Part shown: piece by piece, positions 1-6,962 of the stretch
Position numbering within the stretch: position 1 is the first letter of the stretch
How the letters are laid out: each line of letters begins with the position of its first letter
DNA from: DATKEG01 sp035544515
GTDB lineage: Bacteria > Acidobacteriota > Vicinamibacteria > Fen-336
Direction: 5' to 3'
Assembly (NCBI GenBank): GCA_035544515.1
Contig: DATKEG010000081.1
Span: forward strand, 1-15,467
DNA: 15,467 bases
Position numbers and translations under genes: made by a program
Notes under the pieces: generated by a model
What the model was told of the DNA's origin: nothing
Database searches by the model: none
What the model saw: only the letters and a program-made list of their open reading frames with translations

Positions 1-1483
1 AGGAACGGGCCTGCGCATGGTCGGCGAACGCCTCGGCATCGTCGGTCGGCTCCGTTGGTGCGCCCTGCGCGCCCGCCGATCGGAGCCGAAGCTCGCGCGC
101 CAGCGCCTCGGCGACTTCGCGCTGCAGGGTCAGCACCTCCCCGAAGCTGCCGTCGTAGGCGTTTTGCCAGCGGACGGTCTTCGAGCGGGGTTCGAGCAGC
201 GTGACCGTGACGCGCAGGCGATCACCCACCCGCTGCACCGCCCCATCGACCAGCACCGTCGCGCCGAGCTCCCGTGCGATGGCGTCGGGATCCTGCTTGC
301 GGTCGCCGTACCTGAGCGTCGCGGCGCGCGAGACGACCGTGACGTCCGGCAACTTCGACAGGGCGGTGATGAGGGCATCGGCCACGCCGGCGGCCAGCGA
401 TTCCGTCCGTGGATCGCCGGCGGCGCCGGCGAGCGGCAGCACGGCCACCACGTGCGGGCCGGTCGCGTGGGGCGCGGCGGTGGTCGCGGGAGAGGGCCAG
501 GGCCATCGCCCCGGACCGATCGCTCCGTAAACACCGACGGCGACGGCGACGCAGGCCAGAGCCGTCCCGCCGAGCCGGCGCCGGCCGGGCGGCCAGAGCC
601 GCGAGAGGGGGCGAGACATCGTGGGCGGGTCCGTAATGCCCGCCGTGAGCCGCTTCAGGTCGGCCTGCAAGGCCGTCGCGGAGCGGTGGCGGTCCTTCGC
701 GTCTCTCGCCATCGCGCGGTAGACGACCTCGTCGAGATCGGCGGGTACGTCGGGAGTGATGGACCGCGGCCGTGGCGTGGGGGCGGTGAGGATTGCCGCC
801 GTCAACGCCATCCCGTCGCGCGCTGCGAACGGCCGCCGCCCGGTCAGCAGCTCGAACAGGCTGACGCCCAGGCTGTAGATGTCGCCGCGGGCATCGAAGC
901 CCTCCCCGCGCAGCAGCTCGGGGGGCATGTAGGGCGGCGTACCGACCACCTGGCGCGCATCCGTTGTAGACGCGTCCGAGGCGCTGAGGTGCACGCTGCC
1001 CGCGTCCACCTCGTGGAGCCGCGCCAGCCCGAAATCGAGGATCTTCGCCTGGCCGGACGGCGAGACGATGACGTTCGCGGGCTTCAGGTCCCGGTGGACC
1101 ACACCGAGCTCGTGAGCGTGGGCCAAGGCGCCCGAAAGCTGCAGGGCGAGGTCCAGCACCTGCATGGGTGGCAAGGGACCCTGGCGGACGCGGGCGGCGA
1201 GCGTGGCGCCCGGCACGTACTCCATGACGATGTGGACGCCTTCTTCGGAGTCGAGGACGTCGTAGACGGCGGCGATGTTCGGGTGGTTCAGGCGGGCGGC
1301 GGCGCGGGCCTCGCGCAGCAGCTTCCGCCGCAGCTCCGCCGCGTCGGAGCCGCCGGTGCCGGCCAACGTCTTGAGGGCCACGCGCCGGCGCAGCCGGGTG
1401 TCCTCGGCGAGGAACACCTCGCCGTTCGCGCCCGCGCCGAGGCGCTCGAGGATGCGATACGGGCCGACGGAAGCTTCGGCCAT
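1..1483 (-). CDS. Receptor-like Ser/Thr protein kinase with C-terminal TolB-like domain (3' end beyond window)
   Basis: A Hanks-type kinase that phosphorylates Ser/Thr on unidentified targets and is probably anchored in the inner membrane. The N-terminal kinase domain (about residues 9-270) shows a glycine loop LGAGANGEV (15-23), the ATP-binding Lys38 in VALK, catalytic HRDLKPAN (His130, Asp132), the metal-binding DFG (Asp150) and a PPE version of the APE motif (187-189). All catalytic residues are present. One hydrophobic helix (about 304-322) follows, then a Pro/Ala-rich linker. From about 345 an extracytoplasmic domain starts VVAVLPLAG and includes LPDVTVVSR, VGDRLRVTVTLLE and GEVLTLQREVAEALA, which resembles the TolB N-terminal/FlgO-like domain common behind such kinases. 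The frame stays open to the left edge, so about 494 residues are visible and the C terminus is missing. The ATG at 1483 sits just before the kinase fold. It lies 48 bp downstream of the methionine-cycle fusion gene. Ligand and substrates are unknown. Confidence 0.93.
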   Translation of the reverse strand, partial: MAEASVGPYRILERLGAGANGEVFLAEDTRLRRRVALKTLAGTGGSDAAELRRKLLREARAAARLNHPNIAAVYDVLDSEEGVHIVMEYVPGATLAARVRQGPLPPMQVLDLALQLSGALAHAHELGVVHRDLKPANVIVSPSGQAKILDFGLARLHEVDAGSVHLSASDASTTDARQVVGTPPYMPPELLRGEGFDARGDIYSLGVSLFELLTGRRPFAARDGMALTAAILTAPTPRPRSITPDVPADLDEVVYRAMARDAKDRHRSATALQADLKRLTAGITDPPTMSRPLSRLWPPGRRRLGGTALACVAVAVGVYGAIGPGRWPWPSPATTAAPHATGPHVVAVLPLAGAAGDPRTESLAAGVADALITALSKLPDVTVVSRAATLRYGDRKQDPDAIARELGATVLVDGAVQRVGDRLRVTVTLLEPRSKTVRWQNAYDGSFGEVLTLQREVAEALARELRLRSAGAQGAPTEPTDDAEAFADHAQARS

Positions 1484-1531
1484 ACCCTGAATTGTCGGTA
1501 AAAGTCGGATCAGACTAGCACGAATTCCGGA

Positions 1532-3391
1532 CTACTCCAGTGCCTCGACCACCCGCACCGCCAGCTCGACCTTGTTGAAGGGCGGCATGATGTAGGCGCC
1601 CTGGGCCGTGTCGCGGGCGGCCCGGATGGCGTCCTGGGCGATGGCCACGCCCTCGGCCTGGGCCTTCTCCCCCGAGCCCGCAATCCGCATCCGCTCGCGA
1701 ATGCCGTCCGGGATGCTCATGCCCGGCACCTCGTTATGGAGGAACTCCGCGTTCTTGTGCGAGTAGAGCGGGAGGATGCCGATCAGCACGGGGCGCTCGA
1801 GGTGCTTGATCATGGCCAGGAAACGTTCCACGGCCCGCGGGTCGTAGATGGGCTGGGTCATGATGTATTCGGCGCCCGCCTCCACCTTCTGCTCCAGCCG
1901 GCGCACTTCCTTCTCGAGGTCGGGCTTGCTCGGGTCCGCTCCGCAGCCGATGTGGATGCCGAGCGCGGGGCCGATCAGGTTGCCGGCCAGGTCGCACCCG
2001 TGGTTGAGGTGGTCCATGATCCGGATCAGCCCGATGGAGTCCACGTCGTACACCGCGGTGGCGTCCGGATAGTCGCCGAGCTTGGGGGGATCGCCAGTGA
2101 TGGCCAGGACGTTGCGCAGGCCGAGGGCATAGGCGCCGAGCAGGTCCGACTGGATGCCGAGCAGGTTCCGGTCGCGGCAGGTGTAGTGGAGGATGGTGTC
2201 GATCCCCACCTTGTTCTGCATCAGCACGCACAGCGACTGCGCGCTCATGCGCGCCGAGGCCCGCGGGCCGTCGGCCACGTTGACGGCGTCGATCTCCTTC
2301 TCCTTGCAGTGCTGCGCGCGGTCGATGATCCGGCCGGCGTCGGCGCCCTTGGGGGGGTCCAGCTCCACGGAGACCACGAACTTCTTGCCCAGCTTCCGCG
2401 CCAGCGGGCTCTTGTCCTCGCGCGCCACGGGCTCGGGGGCCTCCTTCGCCCGTTCCGGCGCCTCGATGGCCACGACCTCGCGCGCGGGCTGGACCATGCG
2501 CACGGACCGCACCAGGTTGCGGATGTGGGCGGGCGTGGTGCCACAGCAGCCGCCCACGAACGAGACGCCGGCGGCCAGGAACCGGCGCGCGTAGGACGCC
2601 ATGTACTCCGGCGTGCAGAGGTAGACGTAGCGGCCTTCGACCATGGCCGGCGCGCCGGCGTTGGGCATGGCCGCGAGCTTCGCCGTCTTGGCCACGGCCG
2701 CCATGCGCTGGATCGTCTCCAGCATGGGCTGAGGCCCCTGGCTGCAGTTGGCGCCGACGACGGGGACCCCCCACTCCTCCAGGGTGCGCACGACGTCCTC
2801 CGGCTTGTCGCCGTAGAAGGTCGTGCCTTCCTCGTTGAAAGTGAGCGAGACGACCACCGGCAGCTCGGAGAGGGACCGCACCGCGTCGAGCGCGGCCCGC
2901 GCCTGGTCGAGTGACGGCATGGTCTCGATCAGGAACAGGTCCACCCCGCCTTCCAGGAGGCCCTCGACCTGCTCGCGGTAGGCGGCCCGCGCGTCCGCGA
3001 AGCTGATGTTGCCGAAGGGCTCGAGCGGCTTGCCCAGGGGGCCCATGGATCCCCCCGCCAGGCCGCGCCCGCGCGCGGCCTCCCGCGCCAGGCGTGCGCC
3101 CTCGCGGTTGATCTTGCGGACCTGTGCCTCGAAACCGTGGGGCCCGAGCTTGTAGCGATGCGCCCCGAAGGTGTTGGTCTCGACGACGTCCGCGCCCGCC
3201 TCGACGTACTCCTCGTGGACCGAGCGGACGAGGTCGGGGTTGGAGAGGTTCAGCTCGTCGAAACAGCGGTTCACGAACACGCCGCGGGCGTACAGCATGG
3301 TGCCCATGGCGCCGTCGCAGACGACCACGCCGTCCTGGAGGCGCTCCAGGAAGGGCTTGACGTCGGCGCCCTGCGCCTTCACGCCGCTCAT
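1532..3391 (-). CDS. yitJ: Bifunctional homocysteine S-methyltransferase / 5,10-methylenetetrahydrofolate reductase (YitJ type)
   Basis: A cytoplasmic fusion enzyme of 619 aa, close to Bacillus YitJ. Residues about 10-300 form a homocysteine methyltransferase barrel with the zinc-thiolate cysteines in GANCSQGP (Cys216) and GGCCGTTPAHI (Cys282, Cys283), plus the N-terminal DGAMGTMLY. Residues about 337-619 form an FAD-dependent MTHFR barrel with VVSVELDPPKGAD, HYTCRDRN, AITGDPPK (from about 431) and MTQPIYDP. The reductase half makes 5-methyl-THF; the other half methylates homocysteine to methionine. There is no cobalamin-binding or pterin-binding domain, so the direct methyl donor cannot be read from the sequence. 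The start at 3391 gives MSGVKAQG just before the conserved barrel. The frame is open upstream to 3565, but that extension is Pro/Arg-rich, unlike the family, and overlaps a promoter-like sequence. No Shine-Dalgarno is evident. Confidence 0.93.
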   Translation of the reverse strand: MSGVKAQGADVKPFLERLQDGVVVCDGAMGTMLYARGVFVNRCFDELNLSNPDLVRSVHEEYVEAGADVVETNTFGAHRYKLGPHGFEAQVRKINREGARLAREAARGRGLAGGSMGPLGKPLEPFGNISFADARAAYREQVEGLLEGGVDLFLIETMPSLDQARAALDAVRSLSELPVVVSLTFNEEGTTFYGDKPEDVVRTLEEWGVPVVGANCSQGPQPMLETIQRMAAVAKTAKLAAMPNAGAPAMVEGRYVYLCTPEYMASYARRFLAAGVSFVGGCCGTTPAHIRNLVRSVRMVQPAREVVAIEAPERAKEAPEPVAREDKSPLARKLGKKFVVSVELDPPKGADAGRIIDRAQHCKEKEIDAVNVADGPRASARMSAQSLCVLMQNKVGIDTILHYTCRDRNLLGIQSDLLGAYALGLRNVLAITGDPPKLGDYPDATAVYDVDSIGLIRIMDHLNHGCDLAGNLIGPALGIHIGCGADPSKPDLEKEVRRLEQKVEAGAEYIMTQPIYDPRAVERFLAMIKHLERPVLIGILPLYSHKNAEFLHNEVPGMSIPDGIRERMRIAGSGEKAQAEGVAIAQDAIRAARDTAQGAYIMPPFNKVELAVRVVEALE

Positions 3392-3401
3392 TGCCCGACA
3401 G

Positions 3402-3428
3402 TTTATCCCGCGCGCAACATCGGACCAA
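3402..3428 (-). promoter_or_regulatory. Possible promoter of the methyltransferase/MTHFR gene
   Basis: Reading the minus strand, TTGGTC (3428-3423) and GATAAA (3407-3402) resemble -35 and -10 boxes, separated by 15 bp, slightly short of the optimum. The -10 box ends only 10 nt before the ATG at 3391, so the transcript would be leaderless or nearly so. That fits the missing ribosome-binding site. The match is suggestive only. Confidence 0.3.
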
Positions 3429-3596
3429 GGGGCGGGCGTCGCTATGACGGGAACGGCCGGAGGGAACTTCGTCCCGGGCGGGCTCGTATCGTCCCGATCA
3501 GCATCGTGCTCGGCCTGGTCCTGCTCTGGACCACGCACCGGGCGACCCGGCGCGTCCTGCGGCACTGGCAGGAGCGGCGGAGCGGGCGGCCGGCGG

Positions 3597-5093
3597 TCAG
3601 CGCTGGGCGAGCGCCCGCGTCAGGAACGCGCTGACGTCGTTCTTGAGGCGCGCCAGCTCACCGGCGTGGATGTACATCATATGGCCCGCCTCGTATTGGG
3701 CGGTGGTGACGCTGCCGCGCAGGCTCGGGTCGAGGCCCATGTGGCTCAGCGTGTACTCGGTGGCGAAGTAGGGTGTGGCCAGGTCGTAGTACCCGGAAGC
3801 GACGAAGAGCTTCATGTAGGGGTTCTTCGCGAACGCGCTGCGCAACGCCTCGCTCGTGTCCGGGTAGCCCTCGCCGGCCGAACCCCAGTCCCACGGCCCG
3901 ATGCCGCCGCCCAGGATGTGGTAGCTGAGGTCGCTCTCGTACTTCAGCGCCGTGCGCACGTAGTGGTTGAACATGGCGGTGTAGGGCGTGCGTATCGCCG
4001 CCATGCTGGGGTCGAACTCGGGCCGCTCGGTCGCCGAGAGCAGGTCCCAGCCCTTGAGCCGGCTGTCCAGGCGCCCGACCGTGCGCTTCTGGTCGCGCAG
4101 CAGCTCCTTGCGGAAGCGGCCGATCTCGATGCGCAGCTCGGTGGCGTCGAGCCAGCCCGCCTCGAGTCCGGTGTAGCGCGCCAACCGCTGGATGACCTCG
4201 CGGCGCTCCTCGGGCGCGAGACGATCGCCCTTGACCAGCGCTTCCGCGTAGGCGCCCGCCGCCCAGGCCTCCACCTCGGCCAGGAACTCGCGCAGCGGCC
4301 GCTGCTGCTGCTCCGCCGGGAGCTGGCGGTGATACCAGGCGGTGGCGGCGTAGGTCGGCAGGAACAGCACGTAGGGGAGGTCGTTGCCCGTGGTGAAGCG
4401 CGCGGTCTGGAAGTTGAGGATCGAGGAGACGAGGAGGATCCCGTTGAAGGCCACGCCGCGGTCCACGAGGTGGCCGGCGAGACCGGCCGCGCGGGTGGTC
4501 CCGTAGCTCTCGCCCACCAGGAAGAGCGGCGAGGCCCAGCGCTCGTACCGGGTGAGGTAGAGCCGGATGAACTCCCCCACCGACTCGATGTCGCCCCGCA
4601 CGCCCCAGAACTTCTTCCCCAGCTCGGGCTTCGCCGCCCGGCTGTAGCCGGTGCCGACGGGATCGATGAAGACCAGGTCCGTCTGGTCGAGCCAGGTGTG
4701 CTCGTTGTCCACCAGCTCGTAGGGGGGCGGAGGCAGGGCGCCGTCGTCGAGCATGCGCACGCGCCGGGGGCCGAGCGCGCCCAGGTGCAGCCACACCGAC
4801 GACGAGCCGGGCCCGCCGTTGAACGAGAACGTCAGCGGCCGCCGCTCCGGCCCGCCGGGCCGGTCCGCCACATAGGCCATGAAGAAGATGTTGGCTTCCG
4901 TCTCCCCGGTCTCGTCGACCAGCGGCATCGTCCCGGTCGTGACCGAGTACGTGAGCGTTCGGTCCGGCAGCCGTAACGCGTGGCGCGTGACCACCGGCAC
5001 GGGCGGTGTGGCCTCGGGCCGGGGCGACGGGGTGGGCGAGGGAGCCGGTGGCGCGGCGAGTCCCAGCGCGAGGCAGAACAGTGGCAGCGTCAT
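3597..5093 (-). CDS. Secreted serine carboxypeptidase, peptidase family S10
   Basis: An alpha/beta-hydrolase carboxypeptidase of 498 aa, predicted to act in the periplasm or outside the cell, where it would trim C-terminal residues from peptides. The N terminus is hydrophobic (residues 3-14) and ends in an Ala/Pro/Ser/Thr-rich linker, as in a signal peptide, but it lacks the usual basic residues. The S10 fold is clear. The oxyanion loop is FNGGPGSSS (91-99), FIDPVGTGYS precedes the helical cap, the nucleophile is Ser196 in VGESYGTTRA, the acid is Asp437 in SGYYDLATPY and the base is His471 in YEAGHMMYIH. The triad is complete, so the protein is probably active. The start codon overlaps the stop of a short possible ORF as ATGA. 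The next gene upstream with a clear function ends 138 bp away and the next downstream starts 205 bp away, so it may be transcribed separately. Substrate is unknown. Confidence 0.93.
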   Translation of the reverse strand: MTLPLFCLALGLAAPPAPSPTPSPRPEATPPVPVVTRHALRLPDRTLTYSVTTGTMPLVDETGETEANIFFMAYVADRPGGPERRPLTFSFNGGPGSSSVWLHLGALGPRRVRMLDDGALPPPPYELVDNEHTWLDQTDLVFIDPVGTGYSRAAKPELGKKFWGVRGDIESVGEFIRLYLTRYERWASPLFLVGESYGTTRAAGLAGHLVDRGVAFNGILLVSSILNFQTARFTTGNDLPYVLFLPTYAATAWYHRQLPAEQQQRPLREFLAEVEAWAAGAYAEALVKGDRLAPEERREVIQRLARYTGLEAGWLDATELRIEIGRFRKELLRDQKRTVGRLDSRLKGWDLLSATERPEFDPSMAAIRTPYTAMFNHYVRTALKYESDLSYHILGGGIGPWDWGSAGEGYPDTSEALRSAFAKNPYMKLFVASGYYDLATPYFATEYTLSHMGLDPSLRGSVTTAQYEAGHMMYIHAGELARLKNDVSAFLTRALAQR

Positions 5094-5176
5094 TCCTGGC
5101 GCGCCTTCTTCGGTATCCGGGGCGGGGATTCGCCGAAGTACTTCAAGGAGACCTGCCCCTGCCGGGCTTCGGTCAC
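5090..5176 (-). CDS. Possible short ORF translationally coupled to the S10 peptidase
   Basis: A 28-codon reading frame from a GTG, VTEARQGQVSLKYFGE..., ends with a TGA that overlaps the peptidase ATG as ATGA, the arrangement expected for translational coupling. Codon third positions are almost all G or C across this frame and about ten codons further upstream, which have no standard start codon. No Shine-Dalgarno is visible before the GTG, and no family is recognised. The plus strand is also open here with similar codon bias, so this could be a leader peptide, the remnant of a longer gene, or chance. Confidence 0.2.
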   Translation of the reverse strand: MTEARQGQVSLKYFGESPPRIPKKARQE

Positions 5177-5231
5177 GGTGAAGCGGCTCGCCGCGAGGAG
5201 GACATGGGGGGCGGTTTTACCACAGGTCGCG

Positions 5232-5774
5232 CTAGAGGCCGAGGATCGCCTGCTCCATGTTGACTTCCCTCTCCCTGATCTTGTCCTCCAGGACTCTCCG
5301 CACCGCGCCGTATTCGCTCGCGGGCACCGGCAGCCGGAAGGCGCCGGACCCGCTGCGCGGCACGAGGACGAGCACGATATCCGGCTGGTCCACGAACGCC
5401 ATGCGGCCGATCTTGCCGTAGGGCAGGAACCCCGGATCGGCCCAGACGCCGTCGCGGTAGAGGCCGCGCTGGATGCGGGTGGAGAGGGGGACGAAGAGCA
5501 TGAAGTAGGCGGCCATCACGCCCTGGCTGTACACGTGGTGGAACGGCCGCTGGAGATAGCTGTTCAGCACCGCGACCCCGGCGCTGACCAGACCCAGCGC
5601 GAGCAGGAACGGGAAGTGGCCGGGCCGCCGCACGGGCCACGTCACGAGGGCCGTGGCGCGGATCCGCCGGAAGAGGAGGTAGCCGGAGACGCTCTTGGCC
5701 ACGAGCACGGAGAAGTAGATGCCGAGCGCCAGCAGGATCAGGGTCAGGAGCGTGTCGTACGGTCCGCGCGCCAC
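5232..5774 (-). CDS. Small integral membrane protein, DUF5673-like
   Basis: A 180-aa protein of unknown function. Three hydrophobic segments are visible at about residues 8-27, 54-74 and 83-97. A soluble C-terminal half follows: GLYRDGVWADPGFLPYGKIG, a short beta-rich stretch (DIVLVLVPRSGSGAFRLPVP) and a charged helix. The order of 'G(V/I)W ... GF(I/L)PY.KI' followed by beta strands resembles DUF5673-type membrane proteins, which carry a PH-like domain; this is an inference from pattern, not a search. The GTG at 5774 is preferred over the GTG at 5780 because GAGGG, overlapping the upstream stop codon, is 8 nt before the former and only 2 nt before the latter. The gene lies 11 bp behind the PLP enzyme gene and is probably co-transcribed with it. 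A shared role is not evident. Confidence 0.8.
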   Translation of the reverse strand: MARGPYDTLLTLILLALGIYFSVLVAKSVSGYLLFRRIRATALVTWPVRRPGHFPFLLALGLVSAGVAVLNSYLQRPFHHVYSQGVMAAYFMLFVPLSTRIQRGLYRDGVWADPGFLPYGKIGRMAFVDQPDIVLVLVPRSGSGAFRLPVPASEYGAVRRVLEDKIREREVNMEQAILGL

Positions 5775-5785
5775 GGGCACCGCCC

Positions 5786-6952
5786 TCAGACCCTCGCCAG
5801 GGCGCGGTCGGCGTCCTCCAGCAGGTCGGCGGCGTCCTCGATACCGAGCGAGATGCGCACCGTCGCCGGGTCGAGGCCCGCGGCCGCGCGCTGCTCTTCC
5901 GTGCACATCTGGTGCGAAGTGTAGACGGGCAGGCTGACCAGCGTCTCCACGCCTCCGAGGCTCACGGCGCGCGCCATCAGCTCCAGGCCGTCGTAGAACC
6001 GCTCGGCGGCGGGCAGGCCACCCCGGGGGACGAACGCGACCAGGCCGCCGAACCCCCTCATCTGCCGGCGCGCCGTCTCGTGCCCGGGATGGGAGGGCAG
6101 GCCGGGATGGACGACCCGCGCCACCTTCGGATGGGACTCGAGGTGCCGGGCCAGGGCGAGCGCGTTGTCGCATTGCCGCTCCACGCGCAGGTGCAGTGTC
6201 TTGATCCCCCGCAGCGCCAGGAAGGCGGCGTGCGGGTCCATGCATCCCCCCAGCACCTTCAGCAGGCCGCGCGCCCGGTCGATGCGCGCGCGCGAGCCGA
6301 CCAGCGCCCCGCCCACCACGTCGCTGTGTCCGGCCAGGGCCTTGGTCACGCTGTGCATCACGAGGTCCGCGCCGAGCCGGAGCGGCTGCTGCAGCGCCGG
6401 GGTCGCGAACGTGTTGTCGACGATCACCGCCAGTCCCCGCTCGTGGGCGGCCGCGCACACGGCCTGGATGTCCACGACCTCGAGCGCCGGGTTGGTCGGG
6501 CTCTCGATGAAGAGGACGCGGCTGCGGGGCCCGGCGAGCTCGGCGAGGCGGCCCAGGTCGGCCGGCGGGACGAGCCGGCTCGTCACGCCCAGGCGCGGAA
6601 GCACCTCGCCGACCAGCCGGGTGGTGCCGCCGTAGAGGGACGCGCTGGCCAGGATCTCGTCGCCCGTCCCGACCAGGGAGAGGAGCGCGGTGGCCGCCGC
6701 CGCCATGCCGGAAGACAGGACCAGCCCGGCCTCGGCCTCTTCCAGCGCGGCCAGCGCCTCCTCCAGCGCGCGGAGCGTGGGGTTCTCGTAACGCGTGTAG
6801 AAGAAAAGGTCCTCGCTGCCCTCGAGGTACCGGCGCACGTCCCTCGACGACTCGAATACGAACGTCGCGGACTGGACGATGGGCGTGGTCAGCGGCCCGG
6901 GACGGGGGTTCCCCGCGCCGTGCACCGCCCGCGTTCCGATGCCGCGCGCCAT
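5786..6952 (-). CDS. Cystathionine gamma-synthase / gamma-lyase-type PLP enzyme
   Basis: A 388-aa member of the Cys/Met-metabolism PLP family (fold type I), acting in the cytoplasm in transsulfuration. Signature elements are TPIVQSATFVFE (23-34), the cofactor phosphate contact YTRYENPT (52-59), SSGMAA (80-85), Tyr107 in SLYGGT, Asp179 in VIVDNTFATP, which pairs with the pyridine nitrogen, and the Schiff-base Lys204 in HSVTKALAGHSDVVGG. The position that is a reactive Cys in methionine gamma-lyases (LYGC) is Gly here, which argues against that activity. Sequence alone does not separate synthase from lyase. It starts 10 bp after the patatin-like gene, with AGGG overlapping that stop codon and sitting 8 nt before the ATG, so the genes are probably co-transcribed. 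A synthase would feed homocysteine formation, the substrate of the fusion enzyme encoded further down the same strand. Confidence 0.93.
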   Translation of the reverse strand: MARGIGTRAVHGAGNPRPGPLTTPIVQSATFVFESSRDVRRYLEGSEDLFFYTRYENPTLRALEEALAALEEAEAGLVLSSGMAAAATALLSLVGTGDEILASASLYGGTTRLVGEVLPRLGVTSRLVPPADLGRLAELAGPRSRVLFIESPTNPALEVVDIQAVCAAAHERGLAVIVDNTFATPALQQPLRLGADLVMHSVTKALAGHSDVVGGALVGSRARIDRARGLLKVLGGCMDPHAAFLALRGIKTLHLRVERQCDNALALARHLESHPKVARVVHPGLPSHPGHETARRQMRGFGGLVAFVPRGGLPAAERFYDGLELMARAVSLGGVETLVSLPVYTSHQMCTEEQRAAAGLDPATVRISLGIEDAADLLEDADRALARV

Positions 6953-6962
6953 GCGTGATGCC

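Noticed and set aside
17..1501. 494-codon open frame on the plus strand
   Set aside because: It is the exact antisense of the kinase gene, which carries all Hanks motifs on the minus strand. The plus-strand translation is Arg/Gly/Ala-rich with no recognisable motif; high GC keeps such shadows open.
1736..2914. 392-codon plus-strand frame
   Set aside because: Antisense to the homocysteine methyltransferase/MTHFR fusion, with low-complexity His/Val/Arg/Gly content and no family features.
3392..3565. N-terminal extension of the fusion enzyme
   Set aside because: The frame is open, but the added 58 residues are Pro/Arg/Asp-rich, unlike the family, and overlap the promoter-like boxes; the Met at 3391 sits at the usual domain start.
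3171..4976. 601-codon plus-strand frame
   Set aside because: Antisense to the S10 peptidase, whose catalytic triad and signal-like N terminus are clear on the minus strand.
5786..6952. Methionine gamma-lyase as the identity of the PLP enzyme
   Set aside because: The reactive Cys after LYG in methionine gamma-lyases is Gly here (LYGGT), matching cystathionine gamma-synthase or gamma-lyase better.
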